From Raoultibacter massiliensis (GTDB lineage: Bacteria; Actinomycetota; Coriobacteriia; Coriobacteriales; Eggerthellaceae), in assembly GCF_900199545.1 (NCBI RefSeq), contig NZ_LT962671.1, positions 2,136,235-2,200,234 on the forward strand: 64,000 nucleotides of DNA, read 5' to 3'. The notes beneath the pieces were generated by a model. It did no database searches. It saw nothing but the letters and a program-made list of their open reading frames with translations, and was not told the DNA's origin. A program made the position numbers and the translations under genes. How positions within the stretch are numbered: position 1 is the first letter of the stretch; each line of letters starts with the position of its first letter. This document shows, piece by piece, positions 1-9,775 of the stretch.

Positions 1-56
1 AACGAGCAACGAGCAACGAGCAACGAGCAACGAGCAACGAGCAACGAGCAACGAGC
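1..56. repeat. 7-bp tandem repeat (AACGAGC)n
   Basis: Eight perfect head-to-tail copies of AACGAGC fill the left edge of the window and probably continue beyond it. The array ends 3 bases before the stop codon of the symporter gene read on the minus strand, so it lies just downstream of that gene. The unit is not a multiple of three, and I see no reading frame that makes use of it. Confidence 0.95.
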
Positions 57-59
57 AGT

Positions 60-1544
60 TTAGACCTGCTCCTCCCTCGTCCGCAAGGCTCGATCGCGTT
101 CGGCGAGCTCCTCTGCGGTCTCGTGCCAGCACTGCGTCGGCGGCAAGCCGGGAATGCTCGACGCGACGAAAACCGGGTCTTCATGCCTTTTGCGCTGAGC
201 CGTGTAATCGTCGAGTGCGCGCAGAGCCCATTTACCCAGCAGAACAATCGATATGATATTCACGAAGGCCATGGCGCCCATAACGATATCGGCGATGTTC
301 CAGGCAAGATCGAAACTCGATTGCGCCCCCATGAAAATAGCGATCAGGCAGGTGATTCGGAACACGAACAACACGATCTTGTTATCCTTGATGAACCTGA
401 TATTGCTTTCGGCATAAAAGTAATTTCCGATCAAACTCGAAAACGCAAACGCGAAGATGGAGAACGTGATGAAATGGATGCCCAACTCGCCAACCGAATA
501 GTTGATGGCCTGCTGGACAAGCGGCATACCGTTGAGATCGCCGGGCGTTCCACCGACGAAGAACACGAGCACCATCATAGCCGTGCACGAGCAGATAACG
601 AGCGTGTCGATGAACACCGACAGCGTTTGAACGAGCCCCTGCTTGCAAGGATGGGAAACCGATGCGGCAGCCGCGGCGTTAGGTGCCGAGCCCATGCCCG
701 CCTCGTTGGAGAACAAACCGCGCTTGATGCCGATGACCACAACCGAGCCGGCAAATCCGCCGAAGATCGACTGGAAGTTGAACGCCGATTCGAATATCAG
801 GGAAAACACGGCCGGTATCGCATCGATATGCGTCGCCGTAATCCATACCGACAAAGCGATGTAGGCGATGGCCATGATCGGCACGATTATAGATGTCATG
901 AAGCTGATGCGATGCGCACCACCGAAGATGACGAACGCCGTAAACACCACGAGCACGATAGCCAACGCCAGCGGAGCCTGCGATTCGGAATATCCGGGAA
1001 TATAGTACTCGAGCGAAGAGCTCATGTTGAACGATTGGAGCGCATTGAACCCGTAGGCGAAGCATATGATGAGCAATATGCTGAACAGAACGCCGAGCCA
1101 ACGCTTTCCGAGCGCCTGTTCGATGTAGTACGCAGGCCCTCCGCGAAACTCGCCGTTCGGCCCTTTGATCTTGAACATCTGAGCAAGCGTCGATTCGATA
1201 AACGCCGACGCTGAACCGATCAGCGCCATGAGCCACATCCAGAATACCGCCCCCGGCCCGCCCGTGGCGATGGCCGTGGCGATACCCGCGATGTTTCCCG
1301 TACCCACGCGGCTCGCCGTCGAGACCATGAGCGCCTGAAACGACGACACGCTCCTGCTGCCTCCAACGTGCTTGTTCTCGGTCAGCACCGCAAACATATC
1401 CTTGATGTAGCGGAACTGAACGCCTTTCGTCCGTATGGTGAAGTACACTCCCACGCCGACAAGCATGAAAACCAAAACGTACGTGTACATGGCATCGCTG
1501 ATCGCGCCCGTTATACTGATGAGAAGATCGGTCATCCCGTCCAA
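60..1544 (-). CDS. Sodium:alanine/glycine symporter (AGCS family)
   Basis: Integral membrane carrier expected to import alanine or glycine with Na+. The protein is about 494 aa with about ten hydrophobic segments. The AGCS signature VGTGNIAG lies near residues 79-86 and is followed by GGPGAVFWMW. Start: a clear AGGAGG sits 8 nt before an in-frame TTG at 1544; the ATG three codons later (1535) is 17 nt from it, and the upstream ATGs at 1631 and 1598 lack a ribosome site. I therefore prefer the TTG. The last residues are charged and cytosolic. Substrate choice between alanine and glycine is not visible in the sequence. The family call is firm. Confidence 0.9.
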   Translation of the reverse strand: MDGMTDLLISITGAISDAMYTYVLVFMLVGVGVYFTIRTKGVQFRYIKDMFAVLTENKHVGGSRSVSSFQALMVSTASRVGTGNIAGIATAIATGGPGAVFWMWLMALIGSASAFIESTLAQMFKIKGPNGEFRGGPAYYIEQALGKRWLGVLFSILLIICFAYGFNALQSFNMSSSLEYYIPGYSESQAPLALAIVLVVFTAFVIFGGAHRISFMTSIIVPIMAIAYIALSVWITATHIDAIPAVFSLIFESAFNFQSIFGGFAGSVVVIGIKRGLFSNEAGMGSAPNAAAAASVSHPCKQGLVQTLSVFIDTLVICSCTAMMVLVFFVGGTPGDLNGMPLVQQAINYSVGELGIHFITFSIFAFAFSSLIGNYFYAESNIRFIKDNKIVLFVFRITCLIAIFMGAQSSFDLAWNIADIVMGAMAFVNIISIVLLGKWALRALDDYTAQRKRHEDPVFVASSIPGLPPTQCWHETAEELAERDRALRTREEQV

Positions 1545-1659
1545 ATTCAGCACCTCCTCGTCTCGCTGACCAGCGAATTGTACCAGATCGATTGCCATAA
1601 GGGTACATCCGAGACAACAGGTTGGGCGCATAGCTTCGGATCGAATTCGTATGAGAATG

Positions 1660-1685
1660 CAAAAAGGGCCTCCGCAAGGAGGCCC
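1660..1685 (-). terminator. Rho-independent terminator of the HD-domain gene
   Basis: An 8-bp GC-rich stem (GGGCCTCC/GGAGGCCC at 1666-1673 and 1678-1685) with a GCAA/TTGC loop. On the minus strand it is followed by five T residues (1661-1665). It sits 20 bp after the HD gene stop and before the symporter start, so the two genes are probably separate transcription units. Confidence 0.85.
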
Positions 1686-1708
1686 CGATCGCCGATTTCT
1701 TCGCCGCC

Positions 1709-2311
1709 CTACTCGGCGGGAACGAACGTATCCCTATCGGGTGCAAACGACTGCATGGCCTCGATCGTGCGGGCGAACAGTTCGTCGAGTTCCCAGCCGA
1801 GCATTTCGGCGCCGCTGCGGATAACATCGCGGCTCACGCCGGCAGCGAAGCGCTTGTCCTTGAACTTCTTCTTAAGCGACTTCACCTCGAAATCCATAAC
1901 GCTCTTCGACGGACGCATGACGATCGCGGCACCGATCAGCCCGGTAAGCTCCTCGGTCGCGAACAAGATCTTCTCCATCTGAAGCTCGGGCTTCGGCAGA
2001 TCGGTATTGAAATCGGACGTGTGCGACTGGATGGCTCGAATGAGCTCCGGCGATCCGCCGGCGGCCTCGATGTCCTTGGCCGCATAGATGGTGTGCAGCT
2101 CGGGCTCGTCGTCATGCTCTTCCCAATCCAGATCATGCAGCAAACCCACAATCCCCCAGAACTCTTCGTTTTCAGGATCGTATTCGCGAGCGAAGTACAT
2201 CATGGTCTGCTCGACCGTTTCGCCGTGTTCGATATGGAAGGGATCCTTATTATGCTCCTGCAAAAGCGCGAACGCCTCGTCGCGCGTCATTCCAGCTTCA
2301 AGCTTCGCCAT
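1709..2311 (-). CDS. HD-domain hydrolase-like protein
   Basis: A 200-aa soluble protein. An HD motif is seen at residues 59-60 (LLHDLDW), with His26 and His29 upstream and a downstream SHTSDF segment, as expected for a metal-binding HD phosphohydrolase fold. Annotated relatives are usually called HD domain-containing protein or hydrolase, and the substrate is unknown. The start is the ATG at 2311, preceded by AGGAGG with 4-nt spacing. It is followed by its own terminator and stands alone between a symporter and a permease. Nothing in the context gives a substrate. Confidence 0.8.
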   Translation of the reverse strand: MAKLEAGMTRDEAFALLQEHNKDPFHIEHGETVEQTMMYFAREYDPENEEFWGIVGLLHDLDWEEHDDEPELHTIYAAKDIEAAGGSPELIRAIQSHTSDFNTDLPKPELQMEKILFATEELTGLIGAAIVMRPSKSVMDFEVKSLKKKFKDKRFAAGVSRDVIRSGAEMLGWELDELFARTIEAMQSFAPDRDTFVPAE

Positions 2312-2387
2312 GGTTCCTCCTGTTTCACGCTTATCCGTCTTATGCCCACTATAGCAATTCGGTTGACAAAGGCAACGCGCTTCTCCG

Positions 2388-3260
2388 TTAGAACGTAATC
2401 CCCGCGGCCGAAATGATAAGGCCCCACACCACGCCGATACCGTAGAGCACGGCAAGTATGGCGATGTTTCGCTTTACCGGGCGGTTCGTGCGGAAAAGCA
2501 CCAGCAGGCCGACGCCCGCAGAAACAAGCAGACCCGACATCATGGCCCCCGCAGCCAGAGTCCCCTCGAGATACAACTCGGTGATGACAACACTCGCCGC
2601 GCAATTGGGGATGAGGCCTACAAGCGCCGAGGCGAACACCGAAAGGCCGGGATTCGCGCCGAGGAACTCGGCGAGCACGTCTTCGCCAACGCCCTCGATC
2701 GCCGCTTCGAGCACAAGCGTGATGATGAAGATGAACAACGTTACCTGCAGCGTATGCTTGACGGCGCTCTTGAGAATCCCACCGCCGCCGCCATGGCAAT
2801 GGCACCGGTCTCGCTCGCACAGCTCGTGAATGCTCATGTCATCGGCTCCACGCCGACGTGCGATTCGCATGACGCCATCAACTAGAAAGCCCATGATCAG
2901 GCCGATCAGCAGCTTCGCTCCCAGTATCTTCAAAATGACGATGGGATCGACCTGTTCGGCGATGAAGATGGGCAGCATCTCATCGGAAGTAGAGAGGAAC
3001 ACCGCGATCAGCGTACCGAACGTGATCACGCGTCCGGCATACAGCGTGGCGGCGGCAGCGGAGAATCCGCACTGGGGAAATACGCCGAGCACTGCGCCGA
3101 TCGCGGGACCGGCAGCCCCCGCCTTGCGAATAGCCGCTTCGGCCCTATCCCCCGCCTTATGCTCGAGCGCCTCCATGGCAAGATACGTGACGAACAAAAA
3201 AGGGACGAGCCGCAGCGTGTCGATCAGCGAATGCTCTAAGATATGCAAGACGATTTCCAT
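2388..3260 (-). CDS. Putative metal/metalloid efflux permease (ArsP_2/DUF2899-like)
   Basis: A 290-aa polytopic membrane protein. Two related motifs, FPQCGFS (61-67) and IPNCAASV (C-terminal half), suggest an internal duplication in which each half carries a P-x-C in a membrane helix; this is typical of the ArsP_2/DUF2899 family of putative heavy-metal permeases. A cytosolic Cys/His-rich loop lies between the halves (148-160: C, C, H, C, H then GGGG) and looks like a metal-binding linker. Family members have been annotated as manganese or arsenic exporters, and I cannot tell which applies. The ATG at 3260 has no Shine-Dalgarno; a TAAAAT 10 bp upstream might mean a leaderless transcript. Confidence 0.7.
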   Translation of the reverse strand: MEIVLHILEHSLIDTLRLVPFLFVTYLAMEALEHKAGDRAEAAIRKAGAAGPAIGAVLGVFPQCGFSAAAATLYAGRVITFGTLIAVFLSTSDEMLPIFIAEQVDPIVILKILGAKLLIGLIMGFLVDGVMRIARRRGADDMSIHELCERDRCHCHGGGGGILKSAVKHTLQVTLFIFIITLVLEAAIEGVGEDVLAEFLGANPGLSVFASALVGLIPNCAASVVITELYLEGTLAAGAMMSGLLVSAGVGLLVLFRTNRPVKRNIAILAVLYGIGVVWGLIISAAGITF

Positions 3261-3411
3261 GGCAGAGTATTTTAGCAGAATCAAAACCCACACCGGCCCC
3301 GCATACGCGTCCGTTGACGAATCGCAGAAAAAGGGAACGTCTTGACACACTTTGCGGCGATTCCCGCAAAGATCCGCGCTGTATTTGCGGATGCTCCGCC
3401 ACGGGCAACCG

Positions 3412-4236
3412 CTACCGCGAGCGCAGCTCCCAAAACGCCACAGCCGAAGCAGCGGCAACGTTAAGCGAATCGACTCCGTGAGCCATGGGGATCTTAACCG
3501 TGTACTCGCATTGGGCGATGGTCGCCCGGGCAAGCCCATCGCCTTCGGTACCGAATATCATGGCAAGCCGATCGCAGGCGCGAAGCCGGGCGTCGTCAAG
3601 CGAAAGAGAATCATCGGTCAGGGCGAACGCAGCCGTCGCAAACCCAAGATCCCGCAGGCGGGCAAGCCCTTCTCCGGGCCAATCGACAACGGTTTTTCCA
3701 ATGCGCGTCCATGGCACCTGAAACACCGTGCCCATCGAAACGCGCACCGCCCGACGATACAGAGGATCGCAGCATGAGGGGGTTACGAGCACCGCATCGA
3801 CCCCAAGTGCGGCAGCCGAACGAAAAATGGCTCCCACGTTGGTGTGGTCGACAATGCCTTCGAGCACGGCCACGCGTTTCGCACGCACCAGAAGGTCCTC
3901 CACGCTCGGCAGCGGCGGACGGCGCATTGCAGAAAGAATGCCACGCGTGAGCTCGAACCCCGTCAGACGCTTGAGCTCGTCGGATGGCAGCACGAATACG
4001 GGAACGTCCTCGCTTGCACGCGCGATCACCTCCGCCGATACATCAAGCCATTTTTCTTCCATGAGAAACGAGACAGGCTCGTACCCCGCGTCGAACGCTC
4101 GCACGATCACCTTTTCGGATTCGGCAATAAAAATGCCCTTCTCGGGCTCGAGCTTGTTGCGCAGCTGCACCTCGGTGAGGCGCGCGTAGGCATCGAGGCG
4201 GGAATCATCCAGCGTATCGAGCTTCACTATAGACAT
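3412..4236 (-). CDS. TrmH/SpoU-family RNA 2'-O-methyltransferase
   Basis: A 274-aa SAM-dependent enzyme that should methylate a ribose 2'-O on tRNA or rRNA. The three SPOUT motifs are all visible: NVGAIFRSAAALGVDAVLV, then IFGTEGDGL, then the C-terminal KIPM...DSLNVAAASAVAFWEL that forms the trefoil knot. The N-terminal ~100 residues are an RNA-binding extension common in SpoU enzymes, containing the typical FIAES(E)KVI. The target nucleotide cannot be deduced. It is divergent from the membrane XRE gene, with about 110 bp between starts. Confidence 0.9.
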   Translation of the reverse strand: MSIVKLDTLDDSRLDAYARLTEVQLRNKLEPEKGIFIAESEKVIVRAFDAGYEPVSFLMEEKWLDVSAEVIARASEDVPVFVLPSDELKRLTGFELTRGILSAMRRPPLPSVEDLLVRAKRVAVLEGIVDHTNVGAIFRSAAALGVDAVLVTPSCCDPLYRRAVRVSMGTVFQVPWTRIGKTVVDWPGEGLARLRDLGFATAAFALTDDSLSLDDARLRACDRLAMIFGTEGDGLARATIAQCEYTVKIPMAHGVDSLNVAAASAVAFWELRSR

Positions 4237-4345
4237 GTCTTCGGTCCACCTCTCGTTCTTGATCGAGTTCTACCATATTCTACTTTTAAGCGGTGGCATC
4301 GTCGCACATTACTTCGTATCATCGAAGACGCACAAGGAGGTGCTC

Positions 4346-4822
4346 ATGGACGCACGCATCACGGGGCGCTATATCGCCCTCAAACGAAGGGAGCTCGGCA
4401 TCACGCAAGAAGAACTTGCCGAGCAGCTGGGCATCACCGGCAAAGCGGTTTCGAAATGGGAAAACGGCCGCTGCCTGCCCGACGGCGCGATCATGCAGCC
4501 GCTCTGCGAAAGTCTCGGCGTTTCGTTCAACGAGCTCATGAGCGGAAAAGACATCGAGACCGATCGGGAAAGAAGCACGGCAGAAACCGTCATGAAACAA
4601 GCGCTCGACACGATCGGGCAACTGCAGCGCGAAAAAAGAACGCTTATCGGCATCCTGGTCATCATGCTGGGAATCACGACGCTCACCATCGGGCAGTCCC
4701 TCGCCAAACTCCCAGCAAGCGAAGTGATGGATTTCCTCGCAGGATTCCTCGTAGGGCTGTCGATCGTCGAAGTGCTCATCGGCATTTTCTTCACGATCCG
4801 CAGCCTTGCCGAACCGCACTGA
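4346..4822 (+). CDS. Membrane-anchored XRE-family regulator
   Basis: A 158-aa protein. Residues 6-65 form a Cro/C1 helix-turn-helix (GITQEELAEQLGITGKAVSKWE). A linker to about residue 95 leads into two hydrophobic helices (roughly 100-120 and 127-150). This arrangement is common in small membrane-tethered regulators of Gram-positives. The start is ATG 4346 behind AAGGAGG with 5-nt spacing; the longer frame from 4235 has no ribosome site. The gene is monocistronic. Ligand and targets are unknown. Confidence 0.85.
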   Translation: MDARITGRYIALKRRELGITQEELAEQLGITGKAVSKWENGRCLPDGAIMQPLCESLGVSFNELMSGKDIETDRERSTAETVMKQALDTIGQLQREKRTLIGILVIMLGITTLTIGQSLAKLPASEVMDFLAGFLVGLSIVEVLIGIFFTIRSLAEPH

Positions 4823-5055
4823 ATGCCTCGACGGCTGCCAAACAACAACGGGACCCGAAGATGCGAATGCGAATAGTCTCGCGCGCCCCCATGCCCGCCA
4901 TTCCTCGATCCTCGGAAACATTCCTTAAAAACAGGCAACGGAGGTTTTACGCCGTCGCTACAATGGCCGCATGACCTGCCGCGCAGATCAAAGCTGCAAA
5001 TACTATTTCTATAGGTACTTTGCTTAGGGAATGCACGTTTCACGAGGAGGAACAC

Positions 5056-5697
5056 ATGAGAGCTCACGTAAAGATCGGCATCGTCGCACTCGTTGCAGCA
5101 ATGGGCTGCGCGCTTCTCTCTGGATGCGTCGCGGGATACAACGATGGGGACGACACCCTGCACCCCATCACCAAAGAAGACATCGATGACGCAGCCGATG
5201 CGGCTGCGAGGCTGGCAGACGATATTTTCGGCACCGTGGGCGACGAGGTAATGTCATCGTTAAGCGATGCCCAGATCGACATGATGGATTCGTTCGGCGA
5301 GGCGATTTCCGCCATCGACGGCAGCATCGACAGCGCAGGCGCCGACAAAACCCAGCAGATCAATTTTATGGACGCGTCAACGGGCGAGACGGTATCCGTG
5401 CTCACCGATAAATCCGATATCGCCGCATTCGTTGCCGATCTCAAGGTTTCCTCGTGGAAGCCGGCTCCGCTAGAAAGCGTGCCAGCCGATGCGAACAGGG
5501 AGTATACGGTTGTGCTCATGCAACAGGAAACGATAAAACTGGGGCAAAAAACCGACGACGCAAAACTCAAGGAGCTGTTTTCCCTGACCTCGTACCGGGA
5601 TTCGAACATACTCACGCTCGAAGGGGCTCACGTTTCGCTTGATTTCACAACCTCCGATGACACCCATGCGGCAATCGGACATTACGCGCAAAAGTAG
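5056..5697 (+). CDS. Predicted lipoprotein of unknown function
   Basis: A 213-aa protein. The N-terminus is a lipoprotein signal: basic start, hydrophobic core and lipobox LLSGC with Cys24, so it should be anchored outside the membrane. The mature part is acidic at first (DDAADAAARLADD), followed by a compact alpha/beta region with a VVLMQQETIKLGQKT strand pair. I recognise no domain. The start is ATG 5056 with GAGGAGG 5 nt upstream. It has its own upstream region and is convergent with the marR-type gene. Confidence 0.75.
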   Translation: MRAHVKIGIVALVAAMGCALLSGCVAGYNDGDDTLHPITKEDIDDAADAAARLADDIFGTVGDEVMSSLSDAQIDMMDSFGEAISAIDGSIDSAGADKTQQINFMDASTGETVSVLTDKSDIAAFVADLKVSSWKPAPLESVPADANREYTVVLMQQETIKLGQKTDDAKLKELFSLTSYRDSNILTLEGAHVSLDFTTSDDTHAAIGHYAQK

Positions 5698-5766
5698 CCT
5701 AGAAAGCAGCGGGCGGCACCGTTTCCGGAGCCGCCCACTTGGCGAAGCGCGGTATCCCAGCGCGAG

Positions 5767-6318
5767 CTACGCTCTTGAAACGAACTGGTCGTTCTTGCGC
5801 ATGCGACGTCCGCCGCACTTGCGATGACCGTCGTAGCGGCGGCTGCGGCGGCTGCGATGGTTGCAGCGGCGGTCTTCGTCGTCGCCCTCGGTGGCCTTCT
5901 TCTCCAGCGAATCGGAGAGCTTCGCAAGCAGGCCTTCGAGTTGCGCGCGCTCCTCTTCGCTGAAATCGGCGAAGATGTCCTCGGCAACGCGCTCGTTGGC
6001 AGCGGCTCGCTTCTCAGCGATGGCGCGGCCCTCGTCGGTCAGGAACACACCCGTGCTGCGGGCGTCGTCGGCGCATGGGGCAACTGAGACGAAGCCGTTG
6101 CACTCGGCCTGGCGAACAACGTCGGCGAGCGATGCGGGATACATGCGCATTTCTTTAGCGAGGTCCTTTTGGGTCGCGCCGTCCATGGACAGCAGATAAT
6201 GCATGAGCTTGCCCTGGCCGTGGCGGGTATTCATCGGACCGCTCTGATGGTACATGCGGCGCATGAGATTCGAACAGTGGCGGAACTGATCCGGCAGATT
6301 GCGTGCTTCGGTAGACAT
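5767..6318 (-). CDS. MarR-family transcriptional regulator with basic C-terminal tail
   Basis: A 183-aa DNA-binding protein. A winged helix is visible in the first ~125 residues: LMHYLLSMDGATQKDLAKEMRMYPASLADVVRQAECNGFV is helix-turn-helix plus wing. A dimerisation helix follows (EEERAQLEGLLAKLSDSLEKK). The final ~35 residues are unusual: strongly basic with His and Cys (RCNHRSRRSRRYDGHRKCGG...RMRKN). The start is ATG 6318 with CAGGAGG 5 nt upstream. No target gene is adjacent, so autoregulation through the inverted repeat upstream is the simplest guess. Confidence 0.85.
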   Translation of the reverse strand: MSTEARNLPDQFRHCSNLMRRMYHQSGPMNTRHGQGKLMHYLLSMDGATQKDLAKEMRMYPASLADVVRQAECNGFVSVAPCADDARSTGVFLTDEGRAIAEKRAAANERVAEDIFADFSEEERAQLEGLLAKLSDSLEKKATEGDDEDRRCNHRSRRSRRYDGHRKCGGRRMRKNDQFVSRA

Positions 6319-6365
6319 ATGATCCTCCTGGGTGTCGTACTTCGTTTTGTCCGCGATCCATAATA

Positions 6366-6394
6366 GCGATGCATCAAGGCAAACCAAGCATCGC
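6366..6394. promoter_or_regulatory. Candidate MarR operator
   Basis: An inverted repeat GCGATGC/GCATCGC (6366-6372 and 6388-6394) with a 15-base spacer lies about 50-75 bp upstream of the marR-type start. It overlaps a plausible minus-strand promoter whose -10 is TATTAT. MarR proteins commonly repress their own promoter through such dyads; the assignment here is inference. Confidence 0.35.
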
Positions 6395-6643
6395 CATACA
6401 TTATTCATAAAGTACGTTTAATCATCACATTATCCCAGATAAATAACTATTTCTTAATTATTCACATATAAGGTTAACTGAGGGCAACGAACTGGTACGT
6501 GCCGCCACGAAACGTGACGAAGCGCGCTTTGCGCACGAATGATCCAAAGCCCGCGAACGCACGGTTGTCCTTGCGAAAGCGCACATTGCATACCCGCCGC
6601 CCCCGCTATGCACGATGGCGTACGGCACGACGCCCCCGCAACT

Positions 6644-6689
6644 CGGCACGACGGCTCCCCGCAGTCCGGCACGACGGCTCCCCGCAGTC
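6644..6689. repeat. Two tandem copies of a 23-bp repeat
   Basis: Two perfect direct copies (6644-6666 and 6667-6689), each beginning CGGCACGACGGCTCCC, are followed by the start of a third (CGGCA). They lie just downstream of the groEL terminator when read from groEL. Function is unknown; replication slippage is the likely origin. Confidence 0.85.
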
Positions 6690-6701
6690 CGGCATGCGCG
6701 C

Positions 6702-6731
6702 GCAAAAAAGGAGGCCCCGTGGGGCCTCCTC
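6702..6731 (-). terminator. groEL terminator
   Basis: A GC-rich hairpin (AGGAGGCCCC...GGGGCCTCCT) with six A residues on the plus-strand left side, i.e. a T-tract after the stem on the minus strand. It lies about 45 bp past the groEL stop. Confidence 0.85.
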
Positions 6732-6773
6732 GCAAGACAGTGCAGACACCAGACGAAATGCAGCCGATCCGGC

Positions 6774-8471
<1,698 letters not shown>

Positions 8472-8759
8472 CTAGGCGAAAACCGCGTACAGGTCGTCAG
8501 CGCGCAGGATCAGAACGTCCTCGCCGTCAACGGTAACCTCGGTGCCGCCGAACTTCCCATAGATAACCTTGTCGCCAACTTTGACGGGCATCGGCAGATG
8601 CTTGCCGTCCTTGTCGAGCTTGCCATCGCCTACTGCGAGCACAACACCGGTCGTGGGCTTTTCCTTCGCCTCGGACGCGATGTACAGACCAGACGCAGTC
8701 GTGGTCTCGGCCTCATCTGCTTTGATGATCACGCGGTCACCCAATGGTTTAAGATTCAT
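8472..8759 (-). CDS. groS: Co-chaperonin GroES (10 kDa)
   Basis: A 95-aa subunit of the heptameric lid of GroEL. It carries the family pattern MNLKPLGDRVIIK and the mobile loop followed by GVVLAVGDGK and KVGDKVIYGKFGGTEV. It is first in the groES-groEL operon, preceded by a GAAAGGAAGG-type ribosome site. It should be repressed by HrcA through the two CIRCE elements upstream; hrcA itself is not in this window. Confidence 0.98.
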   Translation of the reverse strand: MNLKPLGDRVIIKADEAETTTASGLYIASEAKEKPTTGVVLAVGDGKLDKDGKHLPMPVKVGDKVIYGKFGGTEVTVDGEDVLILRADDLYAVFA

Positions 8760-8813
8760 ATCTATGCCTTCCTTTCGATCGGCTCTTTCTGAATCACGTC
8801 ACGTTGCACTATT

Positions 8814-8840
8814 TAACCACTCGTTTGAGCGGAGTGCTAG
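8814..8840. promoter_or_regulatory. CIRCE element, degenerate copy (HrcA operator)
   Basis: TAACCACTC, nine bases, then GAGTGCTAG: 7/9 and 8/9 matches to the CIRCE half-sites TTAGCACTC and GAGTGCTAA, with exactly the 9-base spacer. It overlaps the better copy at 8837-8863 by four bases. It lies between the promoter and the groES start. Confidence 0.65.
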
Positions 8841-8863
8841 CACTCTTGAGTAACGAGTGCTAA
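8837..8863. promoter_or_regulatory. CIRCE element (HrcA operator)
   Basis: CTAGCACTC, nine bases, then GAGTGCTAA: 8/9 and 9/9 to the CIRCE consensus with the canonical 9-base spacer, about 80-105 bp upstream of groES. The shared CTAG at its left end makes a perfect 14-bp palindrome GAGTGCTAGCACTC (8832-8845) with the neighbouring element. Confidence 0.93.
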
Positions 8864-8873
8864 ACAATGCGAT

Positions 8874-8901
8874 ATATTACCACCAACGGAAGCCAATGCA
8901 A
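8874..8901 (-). promoter_or_regulatory. groES-groEL promoter
   Basis: On the minus strand, a TTGCAT -35 (plus strand 8896-8901) and a TAATAT -10 (8874-8879) are separated by 16 bases. Both CIRCE elements follow at once, so they fall around and after the expected transcription start, as usual for HrcA control. Confidence 0.65.
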
Positions 8902-8986
8902 GAAAAAATGAGATTATCTAAGCGCCTTTGACTAAGGTTTCACAAGGACTCTACAGTTCATCGACCCAAGGGCCTTCAGCCAGCCC

Positions 8987-9775
8987 TTACGCGCCCGGAA
9001 CCACAAGACCGTTCTCGTAGGCAAGCACGACGAGCTGGGCTCGATCGTGGGCCCCGAGCTTCGACATGATGCGGGCCACATGCGTCTTCACCGTAGCAGG
9101 CGAAATGACCAAATCGGCTGCGATATCGTCGTTGGTGAGACCCCGGGCGACAAGGGCGAGTATTTCGCGCTCGCGGTCGGTAAGAACCGACAGCGATGTT
9201 TCGGAGTGCACTTTGCGCGCGCGGGATTCCACGAACGTCTCGACGAGCCTTCGCGTGATCGACGGCTGTATAAGCGCATCGCCCTTGGCTACCACCTCGA
9301 TCGCATCGGCGATATCATCGGGCTCGGAATCCTTCAGCATGAACCCGCTCGCACCGGCCGAAAGCGCATCGTAGACGTACTCGTCGATATCGAACGTGGT
9401 CAGAATCAGCACGTGCGTATCAGCGAGTTCGGGATCAGCCGTGATCTCCGCCGTTGCCTCGATGCCGTTTTCGATCGGCATTCGGATATCCATGAGCACG
9501 ACGTCGGGCTTGGTTTCGCGGACGCGCTCGACCGCATCGCGCCCGTTGCTCGCCTCGCCCACCACCTTCAGGTTCTCGAACGACGAGAGGATGAGTTTGA
9601 ACCCGTTGCGCACAAGATCCTGATCGTCGGCAATCACCACGCGCAGCTCGGGTCCGCGGCTCAGCGCCTCATCGGCCATGCGCGCGGCCTCTTCGCTGCG
9701 CTGGCGCAGCCGCTCCTGCATTTCGCGGTACTTGTCGTTGTAGAGATCGGACCCGCCGATCAATTCCTCAGCCAT
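8987..9775 (-). CDS. NarL/FixJ-family response regulator
   Basis: A 262-aa protein. A receiver domain spans about residues 44-165 with the acidic pair D50-D51, the phospho-acceptor Asp96 (DVVLMDIRMP) and a conserved LKDS. A C-terminal LuxR helix-turn-helix (about 193-255) contains LTDREREILALVARGLTNDDIA and SPATVKTHVARIMSKLG. An extra ~43-residue charged helical leader precedes the receiver, which is unusual. The start is ATG 9775 behind GGGAGGA. It overlaps the 3' end of the kinase gene by 8 bp, so the two are translationally coupled partners. Confidence 0.93.
   Translation of the reverse strand: MAEELIGGSDLYNDKYREMQERLRQRSEEAARMADEALSRGPELRVVIADDQDLVRNGFKLILSSFENLKVVGEASNGRDAVERVRETKPDVVLMDIRMPIENGIEATAEITADPELADTHVLILTTFDIDEYVYDALSAGASGFMLKDSEPDDIADAIEVVAKGDALIQPSITRRLVETFVESRARKVHSETSLSVLTDREREILALVARGLTNDDIAADLVISPATVKTHVARIMSKLGAHDRAQLVVLAYENGLVVPGA

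Larger units (their letters stand above)
6319..6773. other. Intergenic region between marR-type gene and groEL
   Basis: No gene is supported in these 455 bases. An AT-rich stretch at 6390-6480 probably holds promoter sequence of the marR-type gene. A GC-rich stretch at 6500-6700 includes a 23-bp direct repeat, and the groEL terminator lies at 6702-6731. Open frames here lack ribosome sites and read through the repeats. Confidence 0.6.

Noticed and set aside
1..56. Possible CRISPR array
   Set aside because: Units are 7 bp, contiguous and without spacers; this is a simple tandem repeat.
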